From Sanghuangporus weigelae (Eukaryota > Basidiomycota > Agaricomycetes > Hymenochaetales > Hymenochaetaceae), in the NCBI GenBank assembly GCA_033182465.1, contig CP137329.1:124001-188000 (forward strand): 64,000 bases of DNA, given 5' to 3'. The translations under genes and the position numbers were made by a program. The notes under the pieces were generated by a model. It did no database searches. It was given only the letters and a program-made list of their open reading frames with translations, and was not told the DNA's origin. How positions within the stretch are numbered: position 1 is the stretch's first letter; each line of letters begins with the position of its first letter. Shown one piece after another: positions 19,319 to 30,925 of the stretch.

Positions 19319-20620
19319 GTATGTGATTCTTCGGAATTCATCTTGAGGTCCATTGAGTGTAAGCCTAACTCGCACATCGGTGTTAAAGTGTCAGGTCAGT
19401 GTAGAGTATGGTCCAAGGCATATCATGAACTGCATAAGCTCTGCTGGCGGGTTCTACTAGGTTCTGGTGACTAGCCATGCTTTGCCTTCATATCGTATGT
19501 CTCGAATGTAATGCCATATCCTTCATTGTATAAGGAGTTGTAACTGCTTGGTCTCCAGGTTCGCATCTCTCGGTAAATAAAGGTTTGCCTGTATCGTAGA
19601 TGCTGGACATGGTGTGTGCAACTCCGGTCTATACCATCCAATCATTCTCCAGGTTATCAGGTTCGCAGTTCAAGGGGTTCGAGTTGTGATTGTGAGTTCC
19701 TCTCGTTTCTTGGGTACTACTGGGTTTGGTGGATTAGAATACATTGTATCTTGAAGGTGTCGCTCGGTTTTGATGTGACAGTCACGTGTACCCACTGTTA
19801 CCATGCATACTATGTAGTATACTTCATAAAGGACCATGTAAACTTGTGCACAGACTTGACAGTGCTGAAATGCCAGTGAGGTCTCCATAAACCTTATTAG
19901 CCTTTAGCCTTTTAGCGTTTAAGCTTTAGTAGTTGTGCTTCTGGACTTCTAAGAAGTTTGATCGCTTCTTTTAATCGAGGTCGCTCTGGTTGCTTGGTCG
20001 GCGGCGTTAGAGTGGTAGTCCGCAGTAATAGGCGGTTGGCAGTGTTAGCTGTTAGTAGGATTACGTATCTGCTTCAGTGCTTCTAGCGCTCAGGTGGTAA
20101 CGAGTTACTGTTGCCTAGGCTGCTCAATCACTTGGGCCTGTGATAGCTGGCTTGGTTACTGGTCATGTTTGGAAAGCTGATCGTGTGGATCTGCTGATCG
20201 CGTCGATCCTGATGCGAGATTTTGAGCGGATCCTTTCACAAACTGTTATTTAGACCCGGACTAAATCCATAACTAGATGACAAATGAAATTTGAAATGTA
20301 GTAATGCATTTAGTTGCATAATATATTTGATGTTTGTTCTTTGACTAAATGATAAACTATATTTGAAATAACAAAAAGGATTTAGATTCGGATTTTGCAA
20401 ACAAAGAAATAACTATAATTACTAAAACTAGAAAGTATAGTTATTTCTTTGTTTACCAAATCTGAATCTAAATCCCTTTTGTTATTTTAAATATAGTTTA
20501 GCATTTAGCTAAGGAAAAGACATCAAATATATTATGTGACTAAATGCATTATTATATTTCAAATTTCATTTGTCCTCTAGTAATGGATTTAATCCGTGTC
20601 TAAATAACTGTTTGCCCACT

Positions 20621-20691
20621 AGGAAAGAAGCACTCAAATTCAAGGTCTGAATTTAGTTCCTGGTGGCTGTGTAGAAAGGTACAGTCCTGTA
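20621..20691. repeat. Dispersed repeat, copy 1, right part
   Basis: The stretch from AGGAAAGAAGCACTC through GGTGGCTGTGTAGAAA matches the segment of copy 2 at about 23712-23780. This shows that copy 1 continued here before the foldback element split it. Confidence 0.65.
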
Positions 20692-21327
20692 TTTTTTTAG
20701 ACCCAGAATAAATTCATAACTAGATTACAAATGAAATTTGAAATTTGATAGACAAAGAAATTACAAGTAAAGTTGTGTGAGAAATGCATAAAGAAATTTA
20801 AAATCCCATAAAGAAAAAGATGCTTGCATTTCTCTACATGCAATATTTTAAATTATCCCAATGAAGGAATTTGAAGTTTCTTTTGTGATCTTGTCAAGGA
20901 AGAAATAACTTGTGTGGTCAATGAAAGTCATTTCCACCTGGGGCAAAACCCTATTTCTGAACCTGAAAATTTTGATCCAGAACTGGAATCCAGCCAATCA
21001 GAGGTGAGCTTTTCAGTTCTGGATCAAATTTTTCAGGTTCGGAAATAGGGTTTTACCCCAGGTGGAAATGACTTTCATTGTCCACACAAGTTATTTCTTC
21101 CTTGACAAGATCACAAAAGAAACTTCAAATTCCTTTGTTGGGATAATTGAAAATGTCGCATGTAGAGAAATGAAATGCAAGTATCTTTTTCTTTATGAGA
21201 TTTTAAATTTCTTTATGCATTTCTCACACAACTTTACTTGTAATTTCTTTGTCTACCAAATTTCAAATTTCATTTGTAATCTAGTTATGAATTTATTCCG
21301 GGTCTAAATAACAGTTTGCCCGCTGTG
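20692..21327. mobile_element. Foldback element 2, about 630-bp palindrome
   Basis: The two arms of about 300 bp are reverse complements with few differences. They run from TTAGACCCAGAATAAATTC at the left to the matching right arm ending GTTTGCCCGCTGTG, with a centre near 21000 (CCAATCAGAGGTGAGC). Its outer tip, read inward from the right, is CACAGCGGGCAAACTG. This resembles the tips of foldback 1 and of the RPB1-carrying element at 27440. It has no coding capacity; the palindrome would form a very long hairpin. It ends 30 bp from the ThiF gene stop. Confidence 0.75.
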
Positions 21328-21357
21328 TATATTAAGATTAAGATTGCATGCTCGCCA

Positions 21358-23080
21358 TCATCGCATAGCACGCATCCACCACTCTCCAGCCTCCTTCCTC
21401 CTTTTCCCCACTAACGCAGCAACTTCATCTCCCCAAATTTCTTCGGGTCCTTTACCTTCCTTCAATCCATCAACATGCGTTTTCAACTCTGGCAGATCCA
21501 ACACGATACAATTTTGAACTGAAAGTGGCTCATTCGGGTCCCAACGAGTGAGCTGCGCCTTATTAGGGACGCGATGAGGAGGAATGAGCGAGCGTCCGCG
21601 GTAGATGTCTTCGAAAATGAAGGCTACATCGGTCTCATCGATAGGTAGTCGGCTGAATATGAAAGAACTGTGAGCAGAACTAGACTCTACGTGAGACCGG
21701 AGAGAGAAAGATGCAAGACGTACTTGATCGGTTCACCAGTGATCTTTTCCTCTCTTACCCTAAGGTCGCGAAGTAATTTATCATACGTCTTATACCGATT
21801 TTTAATTCGCAGTGGGTTCGCAATCGGCCGTCCAGCGAGCTCACAGATCACATACGCCGCAGCGTTCAAGCCGAAAATCGACGGGAGAGGCCCAAATACA
21901 GGCAAAATCCTCACTCTGAAATCATCAAATGGCGTTAATTCTTGAACATTTCCCTTTTCGCGCTCTTCTTCCGCTAAGGGAAGAAGCTTGATGTCCTCTA
22001 CGGGTTGTTCGGTAGAGAATACAACGGGTATAGCGGAGGAGACGCCTGCTTTTCTGAGCTGGACGCGTACAGAGCGTGATAGGGAGTCTTCGACTGTACA
22101 GGAGATGTCGGAGATTTGGATACGTGTTGGGTCGAGTTTCGAGCCTGCACCCATAGAAGAGATGACCTAGCAATGCGAGTTCTGTTATGAGTATCAAATA
22201 TAGACACAAAAACTGCTCGACTCACTTTTATACCATTGGAATGACAGTACTTGAGGAGGTCTACCTTCGTCGTGATATTATCAATAGCATCTGAGCATAA
22301 ACGTTAGATTTCCATAACACGACCGGGACGTAGAAAGTATACCTATTACCCAGTCAGCTCCTTCCAACAAAACACCACCATTCTCTTTTCTCCAAAGTTC
22401 TTCTCGCGCATCCACTTCAACCTTCAAGGACATCTTCATCAGAGAGCTCTTCATAGACTCCACCTTCGACCGTCCAACATCGCTGAGCGTTGCAGTCGCA
22501 TGTCTATTCAACGAAGACATCGTGACGCGATCAAAGTCCACTAAACGAATATTCGTTAAACCTCTGCTCCAATGCCAAATAAATCCGAACGTTAGTGTCA
22601 GAAACGTGTGCACGAAATGTAGCAATTCCTACGCTGAACGCACGATCGAACAAGCATAACAGCAGCCCAGCTCCCAACACCACCGCACCCAACAACAACC
22701 ACTCTCGCCTTCCGGATCCCCTCCATCCCTTCCTCCTTGAACAGCGCATAGCACCTCGCCAGCTGCTCTCTAAACAACTCCTCCGGCTTGTCTCCCCGCA
22801 AGATCCTCTCTTTCACAGGCTCGACACGCTCCTGCACGAGGGTCACAGTGGAAGCGTCTGGAGGTGTTTTGAGTTCTGGTGATTCCATGTCGTCTAGAGA
22901 GACGACCTCTTCCTCTCGCGCCAACGCATCCCGGATTTCGTATTGAAGTTGCCGACGTCGACGATGCCTTGAGTAGGTGTTGTAAGCTGTGAACGCGCCT
23001 GCTGTTGCTACAGAGCTGGCTGTTGCTACTAGAGCTAGCTGAGTACGGTGAGAACGAAGGCTGAGTGAATTCAAGTTCAT
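21358..23080 (-). CDS. ThiF/E1-like tRNA threonylcarbamoyladenosine dehydratase
   Basis: The five-exon model is complement(21358..21667, 21724..22166, 22226..22290, 22343..22563, 22644..23080), 491 aa, with every intron GT-AG and the phases closing. The enzyme family (bacterial TcdA; yeast Tcd1/Tcd2) uses ATP to close t6A37 of ANN-decoding tRNAs into its cyclic form. An N-terminal hydrophobic segment (about residues 15-35) fits the outer mitochondrial membrane anchor of the yeast enzymes. The nucleotide site VVVVGCGGVGSWAAVML, the DFDRV strand, DAIDNITTKVDLLKYC and SSMGAGSKLDPT are all family hallmarks. The C-terminus ends WWMRAMR. A Met 20 codons upstream is an alternative start. The gene looks intact; a broken copy of its 5' end lies at 42.24-42.42 kb. 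Confidence 0.88.
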
Positions 23081-23156
23081 GGCTGAGAACGGAAAAGGAA
23101 ATTCGGCGTAATTTCGCAATCTTGTGTCTACCCTAAACATCTATCAATATTAATAT

Positions 23157-23785
23157 TAACCAGCGACTCGCGTTTTCGGCTTCGCCGAAAACCCTGCTGG
23201 CCATAAATCCTAGTCTTTGTTACCGGTTATTCTGTCTATCCAACTTGATATAAATCCAACACATCAGTTGTACACTTGAAGTCAGGTGCACTTATTTGTG
23301 CGTGTACAGAAATAAGAAAATAAAAGGAACTCCATTGAGCTTATCTGGCCTGTTCATATGTGGCTGAAACTTTCACAGCTTTACTCAAATTAATCAGTTC
23401 AATGGGACACACTGAATTGGATTGTGCAAGGAAGAACAGACTTTTTGGATGCTGATCACTTTGTTCATTGCATACATGTCCGAAGTTTTCCTAGTTTCTT
23501 CCTTTTTTCCAGCAAGACTTGAATAGTGCTTTGGCTGATGAGCACATCCATGCAATGCATACATGCTTTAAGTTTCCCTGCTTTTTTTCTGTTTCCTTTC
23601 CCTCAAGGAATGAATTAATGTGTTGATGAAGTGGTGTGGAGGCAGATCGATCCGCAGATCACCGGCGATCAAATTCCTTAATGTAGTAGAATCACCTTGG
23701 CATCACGCGAGAAATGAGAAAAGAAGCGCTCAGATTCAAGGTCCGAATTTAGTCAGCGGTGGCTGTGTAGAAATCGGCGTATTGT
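23157..23785. repeat. Dispersed repeat, copy 2 (uninterrupted)
   Basis: This is an unsplit copy of the repeat at 4319..4876 plus 20621..20691, in the same orientation. It lies about 75 bp upstream of the ThiF gene start, so it may overlap that promoter. It has no open frame and its class is unknown. Confidence 0.8.
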
Positions 23786-24393
23786 TTTAAATATTAAGAT
23801 GATGACGTTGCACAAAAACAAAAATATTGTAGCATCCGGAATTTGGGGTATCAAATTAATTTTGTAACAAAGTCCAATGTGATAACACTAGCAGACCGTT
23901 AAAATAACCGTGGTATATTCATCAAGGCAGAGATGAGAAGAAAATAATAGATGGACCGGTGCTACGTAGCACGAATGCTGAATCCGACGCAATCTGAAAT
24001 AAATTACATCAGCAAATGAAACGTTGAAGCACGCGAATATACTCACAAGTGGGGCCTAAATCGACTGGACAAAGCTGGACAATTGGCTGCGTGTCAATGG
24101 AAACTCCTGGTAATGAAATTTTCTTTCGCCGTTGTTTACTTTTTCTTTCAACGCAAATTCGATCCAAGTTCTTATATATCGGCAATATTCATATTCCAAA
24201 TGTTGAAATATGTAACTGCAACATACTCAGAATATACAGATTCCACTCTTTAGAATTCATTTAGGAGAAAGGAATGCTACTTTATTTACCGTTTGACTTA
24301 TGTACATATATCCGGGCTCGAGACACATAAGCTTCATAGTACAGTACATGCCAGAAGACTTGTAATAGAATGAAACGCGAGATAGAAGACAAT
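23786..24393. other. Intergenic, no supported gene
   Basis: This is AT-rich spacer between the dispersed repeat and the stop of the P450 gene. It contains only short frames without domain or splice support. Confidence 0.55.
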
Positions 24394-26574
24394 TTACTGT
24401 CTCGGATTCAAAGCAACCGGGAGCTTTCCAACGCTCATTGCCATGAATTCCTGGAGTTCTTCGTCCCACTTCCGTGGATCGTAATCTGCGGCAAACCTAA
24501 TATCAAATTTCTGAATTATCGCCGCTACCATCATGCGCATCTCCAACAAGGCCAGATTCTTTCCGACGCAATTAGCTGGGCCTGTGGAGAATGGTATGAA
24601 TGCAGATGTGTTGGTGATGAACTTGTTGCTATCTTCGATCCACCGCTCGGGAATGAAGGAGTCGGGAAACGGCGAAAAGTAGCGTGGGTCCCTATGAAGA
24701 ACGTACGGTGGAACGTATACTGCTGTACTTTCTGGAACAAACCTTGAGTGTACATTGTCAGAATCAAGAATTGGAAATATTTGTAAGAGGTGACCTTCCG
24801 GCAACGAATTTCCCTCCACTTCCTTCCAACGGGCTTCGCTGGAGTATGGTAGGCACAGCCGGTTGGAGGCGAAGCGCCTCATTACTATGCCGGGAAAGTA
24901 AGCTAACGTCGTTCAAAGTTGTAAAGTTTACTTCAGTGACGTCTGACTTACATCACCGCGTTCAGATACGGCATCCTAGCAAGTTTAACTGCATCAAATG
25001 GATCTCCCTCGGTTACGGGAAACTCTGAGTCCACCTCCTCTTTCAGCCGGTCAAGAGCGGGCGGATCTGAAAGCAGATAGAAGAAGAGACCACTCAAGAC
25101 AGTTGAAGTAGTATCTGCTCCAGCAACGACAGCTATAATAATGTCGTTCATGCTTTGATCCTGTGAGACCTTTATTTTTTCCAATCCCTCTTCATTAGTC
25201 TAGCGGTCGATAAATTACAAGGAATAGAAAAAAAGTGAAAGTAGCTTACGATATAATGGAATAGGTCTCTCTTTGTCGACTCTTGCTCCTTGCGCATGAC
25301 ATAGCGCTGAAATGCGAACTCTTGAAAGTTCCGCTGTTCCTTCGGTACCGCTGACAGTTTGTGGACCAGACCCGCGATCCACGGTATTTGCCCTAGAATC
25401 CCAAGAGCCCTGACAGGCGCAAATATGTGAAAATCATCTTATACAAGTTGGCAATAGGAAATTTCATACTTCAAATTGCCTTCAGTTACAGCTCGTATAC
25501 CGGCTCCATCGTTGCTTTGTATGAGCCCAAGACCACCTCCGAATCTTTAAGATATGATCAGCGAGAGCGTCAACGAAGCACTATCAGAAGTACTCACACC
25601 ATGTCTCCCATAAAGTCATACCTAATAAATCTGTCAGCTCACAAGAATAAGCACCTTTTTGATTTACCCTACGCACGTGAAATTGGATAGCCATAAAGCA
25701 AGATCCAAAGAATTATCTTTTCCCGCCGAACTGGGAGAGACCCGTTTGCTGAGCTCTTCCATCAGCTCAAGGACTCGGTTCTCCACCGCGGGCTGGAGCT
25801 CTTTAATGGATGCAGAAGTAAATCCATGATTCCACAGCTTACGACGCTCATTGTGTAGATCGACGTTCCGCAGAGCAACGAGACTCGGTGTTGTTCCTGG
25901 ACTAGCAGAAGCTTCCCATACTAGAAGTGGAACAAAGCGCATATATTTAAATGCATTACGACGCAAACTAAACGAGTTACTCACATGGGCCTTTTCTCAT
26001 GCCATTCAAACCGAGAACAGACGGAATGGCTTCAATATCAGCTGCCGACAGTTCGTTGGGACCTGCTTAACGAATTACTACTTGCTGGGATAGAAGAAAT
26101 AGACGATGAACCCACCCACGCGCACAAAAGGACCGTATTTATCATGTAGACTCTTGAAGTGCATATATTGCTTCCCATTCAATGCGTAGTGCATGCCGAC
26201 GAGCTTGGATACCTTCAAGAACAGTGGCCCAGGATACTTTGCAAGCGGATGTAACGGCGATATGCGATAGAGCACGATCGATGAGATGAGAATGGCATAG
26301 AAAAGTCCGTAAGCAACAACGACAAAGAGAAGCATGGACTCTATGTGATCAGCTAGAAAGTAGCACGGGACCGCCGGTACTCCTACAAGCAGCAAAAATG
26401 TGGCCACTAGGTTTGCAGGTTCGACTTCAAGTCGCTTATAAATTCCGTGGACGACCTGTCGATGAACATCACAATCAATAAAAAATACATAGAATGAATC
26501 TGTCCACTTACCAGAGCACATAGCACGTCGAGAACCAGTGAGTCGCCGAAGGAAAGGGTGGACAAGCGATTCAT
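24394..26574 (-). CDS. Cytochrome P450 monooxygenase, ten exons
   Basis: The model is complement(24394..24742, 24795..24884, 24952..25199, 25250..25409, 25470..25544, 25598..25621, 25677..25920, 25985..26062, 26116..26455, 26512..26574), 556 aa. It has nine introns of 50-67 nt and one 24-nt exon, and all phases agree. The N-terminus has several hydrophobic helices (unusually more than one) and then the Pro-rich hinge HPLAKYPGP. The I-helix oxygen motif is AGADTT, the K-helix is EALR, the PERF-type motif is PERW, and the haem-thiolate loop is FSTGPANCVG. It is an ER-bound class II P450 needing CPR. The substrate is unknown; no biosynthetic partner lies nearby. No disruption was seen. Confidence 0.9.
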
Positions 26575-27439
26575 TGCAGGTGTCAGAACTAAAGTAAGGG
26601 TATCGTCGAGTATTGAGTAAAGTAAGCCCTTTATATCATTTTACTCCCGTTCCCAGGCTATAGAAACAAAAATAGACTCAATACACGATGATATAGAGCG
26701 GCGCTATAACTCATACGCTTGCATTTATCGTGCAGACCTCATTTTTCTGTCTGGTAAGGCGAAGGTTCCCGGCAAATGGTGTTCCTTTGCAAAAGGCCGA
26801 TGTAACAGCATTGCGATCGCAATACACCTGTGGAGCATCATTTCGCATCCTTGCCCTGGACGTAAGTCTGCATTGCTGTGGAACCAGGTTTTTATTTCAA
26901 CCGCAGCCAGTTAGTGAGTGAGTCTTTGCTGAACATTGAAAAAACGGAGATCGCCTAAGATATGGGACGATAGCGACTCAACGTTCCGGGCGCCTCTTAT
27001 AACAGTCAGCCAAACCATAATCGAGACATTGTGACATTCATTGCTGCTCACTTAGGAGGCGAGATGCGTCGATGCAAGCTGAAACTCGACCAGAGACTGG
27101 AACAAATAAGCATCTAAGTCATTAGTGTTTCTTGATCTCCGCGAAGAAAAGATCATGCTGTCAGAAAACGGCCGGTTGGATCAATTTGCCTATTCTTTAC
27201 GCTATCGCAATATCATCAAGTCGCGAATGCTAAGACAAGTGCGTGTAAAAAATGTAGGCTCCGCGCGTACCCGTATACGGTTACGTGCGTATAGCTGGTT
27301 GTAGTTGATGGTTAAGTCACTAATTTTCAGGCTAAGCCTTAAATGAGCTCGAGGTAAATGGAGGTGATTTATTATAACCCAAGAAGGGAGTTTGATCGGT
27401 ACATAACAGCACGTGACTTAACCCATCAAGCTGTATAAC
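26575..27439. other. Intergenic, promoter side of P450
   Basis: No supported gene is present. A short stretch at about 27258-27295 is rich in CGTATACGG-type motifs like those of the hAT family farther right and may be a relic. Confidence 0.5.
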
Positions 27440-27892
27440 CACAGCGGGCAATGATGCATCTCTATGGCACCGAGATAACTCCCGAGATGTATATGAAAAT
27501 TTAAAATCTCGTGATGTGTCTCGCTGCATGAGAGATTTTAAATTTCCATGCTGGAGAGATTCTAGAATCTCCCTGGCCCCGAGATCCTTTCTAAGATATT
27601 CAATCTCGGTCTCATGGAGACTTAAAATTTAGGTAAGCATCTCGTCAGGGATGAAATTTAAAATCTCTTTGTTAGGATCTCAATGTGTCCGAGATCCTCT
27701 GCGAGACGCTAAATCTCGTTGGATCCGAGATGTAAAATTTAATTGACGCATCTCGTAAGCACCGAGATTTTGACACACTCATCGCGCGATCAATGCGCGA
27801 TCGGAGCGCGATCAATGCGCGATCGGAGCGCGATCAACGTGCGATCAGAGCGCGAGTGGTCGCGCTGGTCGCGCGATGAGTGGAGTCAGAGA
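27440..27892. repeat. Left terminal inverted repeat of the RPB1-carrying element
   Basis: This arm is about 450 bp and pairs with 29218..29605. It contains repeated GAGATTTTAAATTT-like modules and ends in an array of CGCGATC(A/G) units that is longer than its counterpart in the right arm. Confidence 0.8.
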
Positions 27893-27946
27893 TGAGCGAT
27901 TATACTTTTTGTCATTAATCTTTGGTCCCCACGAACCGAGAGACAA

Positions 27947-29143
27947 ATGCTAACATTGAAACTAGGTTGTGTCGTATCGATCCGTCATGATATTTCACTC
28001 GTACTACGTTGTCTCTTCAACTATCAGTCAGACCCAGCGTTCGCGGATAGAATTCGACTGGCTCGCGATGCGAAACGTCGTATGGTGGCGGTGTGGTCCT
28101 ATTGCAAAGGAAAAATGGTGTGCGAAGCTGATGCTGAACCCGATGAAGCCGATAGTTCAGAGCAACCCGAGGTCCCAAAACGGGACCATGGCGGTCGCGG
28201 GCATGTTCAACCGCAGATTCGAAAGGAGGGTCTAAAGTTATTCCTGCAATATAGGAGGTCGAAGAATGACGAGGATGAGGAGTTCAAGGCAGCGCAACCA
28301 GATAAATGTCCCTTCACGCCCGCCGAAGTTTTTAACGTTTTGAGAAAAATCTCCGACGATGAGCTTGCTTGACTCGGGCTATCAGAAGAATACGCGCATC
28401 CAGTGGCAAAATGGATGATTCTTACGGTTCTGCCTGTTCCACCTCCTCCAGTGCGTCCAAGCATTTCCATTGATGGTGGGGCCTGCGCAGTCAGGACGAT
28501 TTGACGTACAAATTGGGCGACATCATAAAAGCGTCCGCGAAGGTATCGGATGTGAAGAAGAAGGCGCTCGGGCTCATGTTATATCTGAGTTTGAGCAGTT
28601 GCTCCAAGGTAAGCAATCAGATATGTGGTAAGAGACCGCTTACCATGTTATGTCCAGTTCCATGTCTCCGCGTACGTGAACAACGACATTGTTGGGATAC
28701 CTCAAGCTCAACAAAATCTGGTCGATCCGTCAAAGCTATTCGCGCTCGTTTACAGTAAAGGGCAAGGAGGGTCGTCTACGTGGTAACTTGATGGGATAAC
28801 TGAATGCGTCGATTTTTCGGCACGTATTGTCGTCACCGGAAACTTAAACCTGGAACTTGACGAAGTTGGCGTGCCGAAGAGCATCCCCGTGACTCTTGCG
28901 TACCAAGAAAGAGGATAGTAGGAAGAGCGTCATGATTGACGTGCTATTTAATACTGATTGACAGTGACTCCATACAATATCGCGTTCTTACAAGAGCTTG
29001 TTTCGAATGGACCGAGAGAATATCCTGGAGCACGATATGTGATTCGGGATACCGGGGAGCGTATAGATCTTCGGTACAATAAGCGTGCAGATGCATTCAG
29101 TATGGATGGATCGTTGAAAGGCACATGGAGAACGGAGAAGTAA
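27947..29143 (+). pseudogene. Captured fragment of RNA polymerase II largest subunit (RPB1)
   Basis: The plus-strand text follows the RPB1 clamp-to-active-site region in order. The pieces are [84 protein letters not shown]; the coding of SARTVITG-like text; [34 protein letters not shown]; and [16 protein letters not shown] (28370-28372), several frameshifts and a small insertion break it. A 49-nt intron with GTAAGC and CAG ends (28609..28657) is still present, and another intron border is recognisable near 28925-28971. The fragment was therefore copied from genomic DNA, not from mRNA. It covers about 380 codons of a gene that is normally over 1700 codons. It cannot make a polymerase subunit. 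Confidence 0.88.
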
Positions 29144-29217
29144 GTCAGTCACATACAAGTAAGGAGATCAACGTTAAAAGTAGGAAACTGAGGATGAGAG
29201 AAGTAACAAAGAAAATC

Positions 29218-29605
29218 ACTCATCGCGCGACCAGCGCGCAGTGGTCGCGCTCTGATCGCGCATTGATTGTGTCAAAATCTCGGTGCTTACGAGATGCGTC
29301 AATTAAATTTTACATCTCGGATCCAACGAGATTTAGCGTCTCGCAGAGGATCTCGGACACATTGAGATCTTAACAAAGAGATTTTAAATTTCATCCCTGA
29401 CGAGATGCTTAGCTAAATTTTAAGTCTCCACGAGACCGAGATTGAATATCTTAGAAAGGATCTCGGGGCCAGGGAGATTCTAGAATCTCTCCAGCATGGA
29501 AATTTAAAATCTCTCACGCGGTGAGACACATCACGAGATTTTAAATTTTCATATACATCTCGGGAGTTATCTCGGTGCCATAGAGATGCATCATTGCCCG
29601 CTGTG
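29218..29605. repeat. Right terminal inverted repeat of the RPB1-carrying element
   Basis: This is the reverse complement of the left arm, running from CACTCATCGCGCGACC to TTGCCCGCTGTG, followed by the direct repeat AAC (29606-29608). Confidence 0.8.
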
Positions 29606-29777
29606 AACATTAACATTAACAGGGTCCGCATGCCGTATTTTTGCTTCCACAGAGCAGTAAATTACAGACACGCGCGGAGCCCTAGGTAAGGGCTCACCGT
29701 CATAGCAAAGCTCAAAACCTACACTTGAAACGGCGGTTAACTGATAAGGCTACCAGGCAAAATGTATACAATATACT

Positions 29778-30436
29778 AGGAAACTCAAATGGGCTTGTGG
29801 AAACTAGTTTCCACAAGTAAGCTCGGCAGGTGGGAAACGTTGGAAACCCGTGGGAATGTACTACATAGTATTTCCAAAAATAGTTATCTTGTCTATTTGT
29901 CTATACATCGAGTCGAAAAAAATAGATTGCATTTGACACACACATACACTCAGCACATAATGTGCTTGTAAGAAGCTTTGAGTGAACTGGGAGTGATTTA
30001 TTGCAAAGAAATTCGACAGAACTGCATGTATATTGATCACATCTTCCATATCTCCTCATTGCCCAAGTCCAAAGCCAATGAAATAATAATAATTGCTTGA
30101 GCATGGCAATGAACTGGGAAGACTAGACAAGACATTAATATTGTGAAGTCGATTGAGCTGTATTTCGAGTTCTTCAGGTGACAAAACCCTAACAGACATT
30201 AATTGTTGTATTTGCAATTGTTTTCATTTATATTCTTATATGCACTTCGACATAACTTTCCTTTTAGATGATAAACTATCTAGTTCTAGCTTGTGGTAAG
30301 CTTACCCACACTTTTCGAGTTTCCACAGTTTCCACACCGCCATTTCCGGCCCATGGTGTTGCCAACGTTGGAAACATCATGGGAAACCACGGTGGAAACT
30401 GTGGAAACAGCTAACTCGGAGTTTCCTATCCTACCC
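29778..30436. mobile_element. Possible MULE-like non-autonomous element
   Basis: About 660 bp lie between two copies of the 11-bp direct repeat TACAATATACT (29767-29777 and 30437-30447). Sub-terminal inverted pieces TAGGAAACTC (left) and GAGTTTCCTA (right) face each other. Both sides hold clustered TGTGGAAAC/GTTTCCACA palindromic motifs (29796-29860 and 30310-30410). A 9-11-bp duplication is typical of Mutator-like elements. The termini are not cleanly aligned, so the boundaries are approximate. Confidence 0.4.
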
Positions 30437-30925
30437 TACAATATACTGAGTACGCGGGATCACGAAAACATAAAACTCACCAATACAACATTCCAATAAA
30501 CACAACAGATACTGAAGGGGCACGCGACTGCATATATTTGCGAAACCTACTCCCAGTTTCCCTTCTCCGAAACCCATTCTGATTGAATCTCATTCATCGC
30601 AGCCCTTGAAGTTTACGAGAGTTCACGTTATAAGAATTTCAAAGAACTCGCTGAGGACGTGAGCATCACCAAGTAAGCGGAACAAATGGTCTTCAAAACG
30701 AATATGTTCCCCCTTCCTTCGGCGACCATACCAGCGATTCGGCTGAAATATCCTGTGAGAGAAAGACACCTTTCAAAAGTACGGACCAAAACATAACAAC
30801 TTACACTCAGCACAATGGTTGCTGGGGTTCAGATTAGTCCTCCTCGACCTCAAGTAGTAGTTCGAACTCTGGCTCGACGACGAAAAGAGCGCGATTAACG
30901 GCACCGATAAACGACCAGACTATGA

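Larger units (their letters stand above)
4891..20238 (-). mobile_element. Minus-strand solo LTR, interrupted twice
   Basis: Three pieces of one reverse-oriented LTR (4891..5004, 17319..17796 and 19324..20238) join to about 1.5 kb, the same length as the other LTRs here. The outer ends are TG and CA. The flanks TAAAC (4886-4890) and CAAAC (20239-20243) look like a target duplication with one later change. It received the full-length Gypsy element and another solo LTR. It is clearly older than them: many substitutions separate it from the intact LTRs. Confidence 0.85.
4877..20620. mobile_element. Foldback element 1 (split by nested LTRs)
   Basis: The element is an almost perfect palindrome of about 390 bp when its inserts are removed. 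Its left tip (4877-4890, CACAGCAGATAAAC) is separated by the LTR nest from the rest (20239-20620). The arms pair from TGTTATTTAGAC through AT-rich sequence to a centre near 20425. The right tip reads GTTTGCCCACT. The direct repeat AGGAAA borders both ends (4871-4876 and 20621-20626) and may be the target duplication. It encodes no protein, so it is a non-autonomous element. Confidence 0.65.
27440..29605. mobile_element. TIR element carrying an RPB1 gene fragment
   Basis: This 2166-bp unit is bounded by CACAGCGGGCAATGATGC and its inverse, flanked by the 3-bp direct repeat AAC. Its terminal inverted repeats are very long: about 27440-27892 at the left and 29218-29605 at the right. They are made of AT-rich AAATCTC/GAGATTT modules, plus, at the inner end of the left arm, a small array of GCGCGATC units (about 27784-27855). 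Between the arms lies no transposase but a decayed piece of RPB1. This is the architecture of Pack-type gene-capturing elements. The CAC tip and 3-bp duplication hint at a CACTA-like transposase acting in trans. Confidence 0.8.

Noticed and set aside
27784-27855. Spaced GCGCGATC repeats as a CRISPR array
   Set aside because: The units are contiguous and imperfect, lie inside a transposon inverted repeat, and the genome is eukaryotic.
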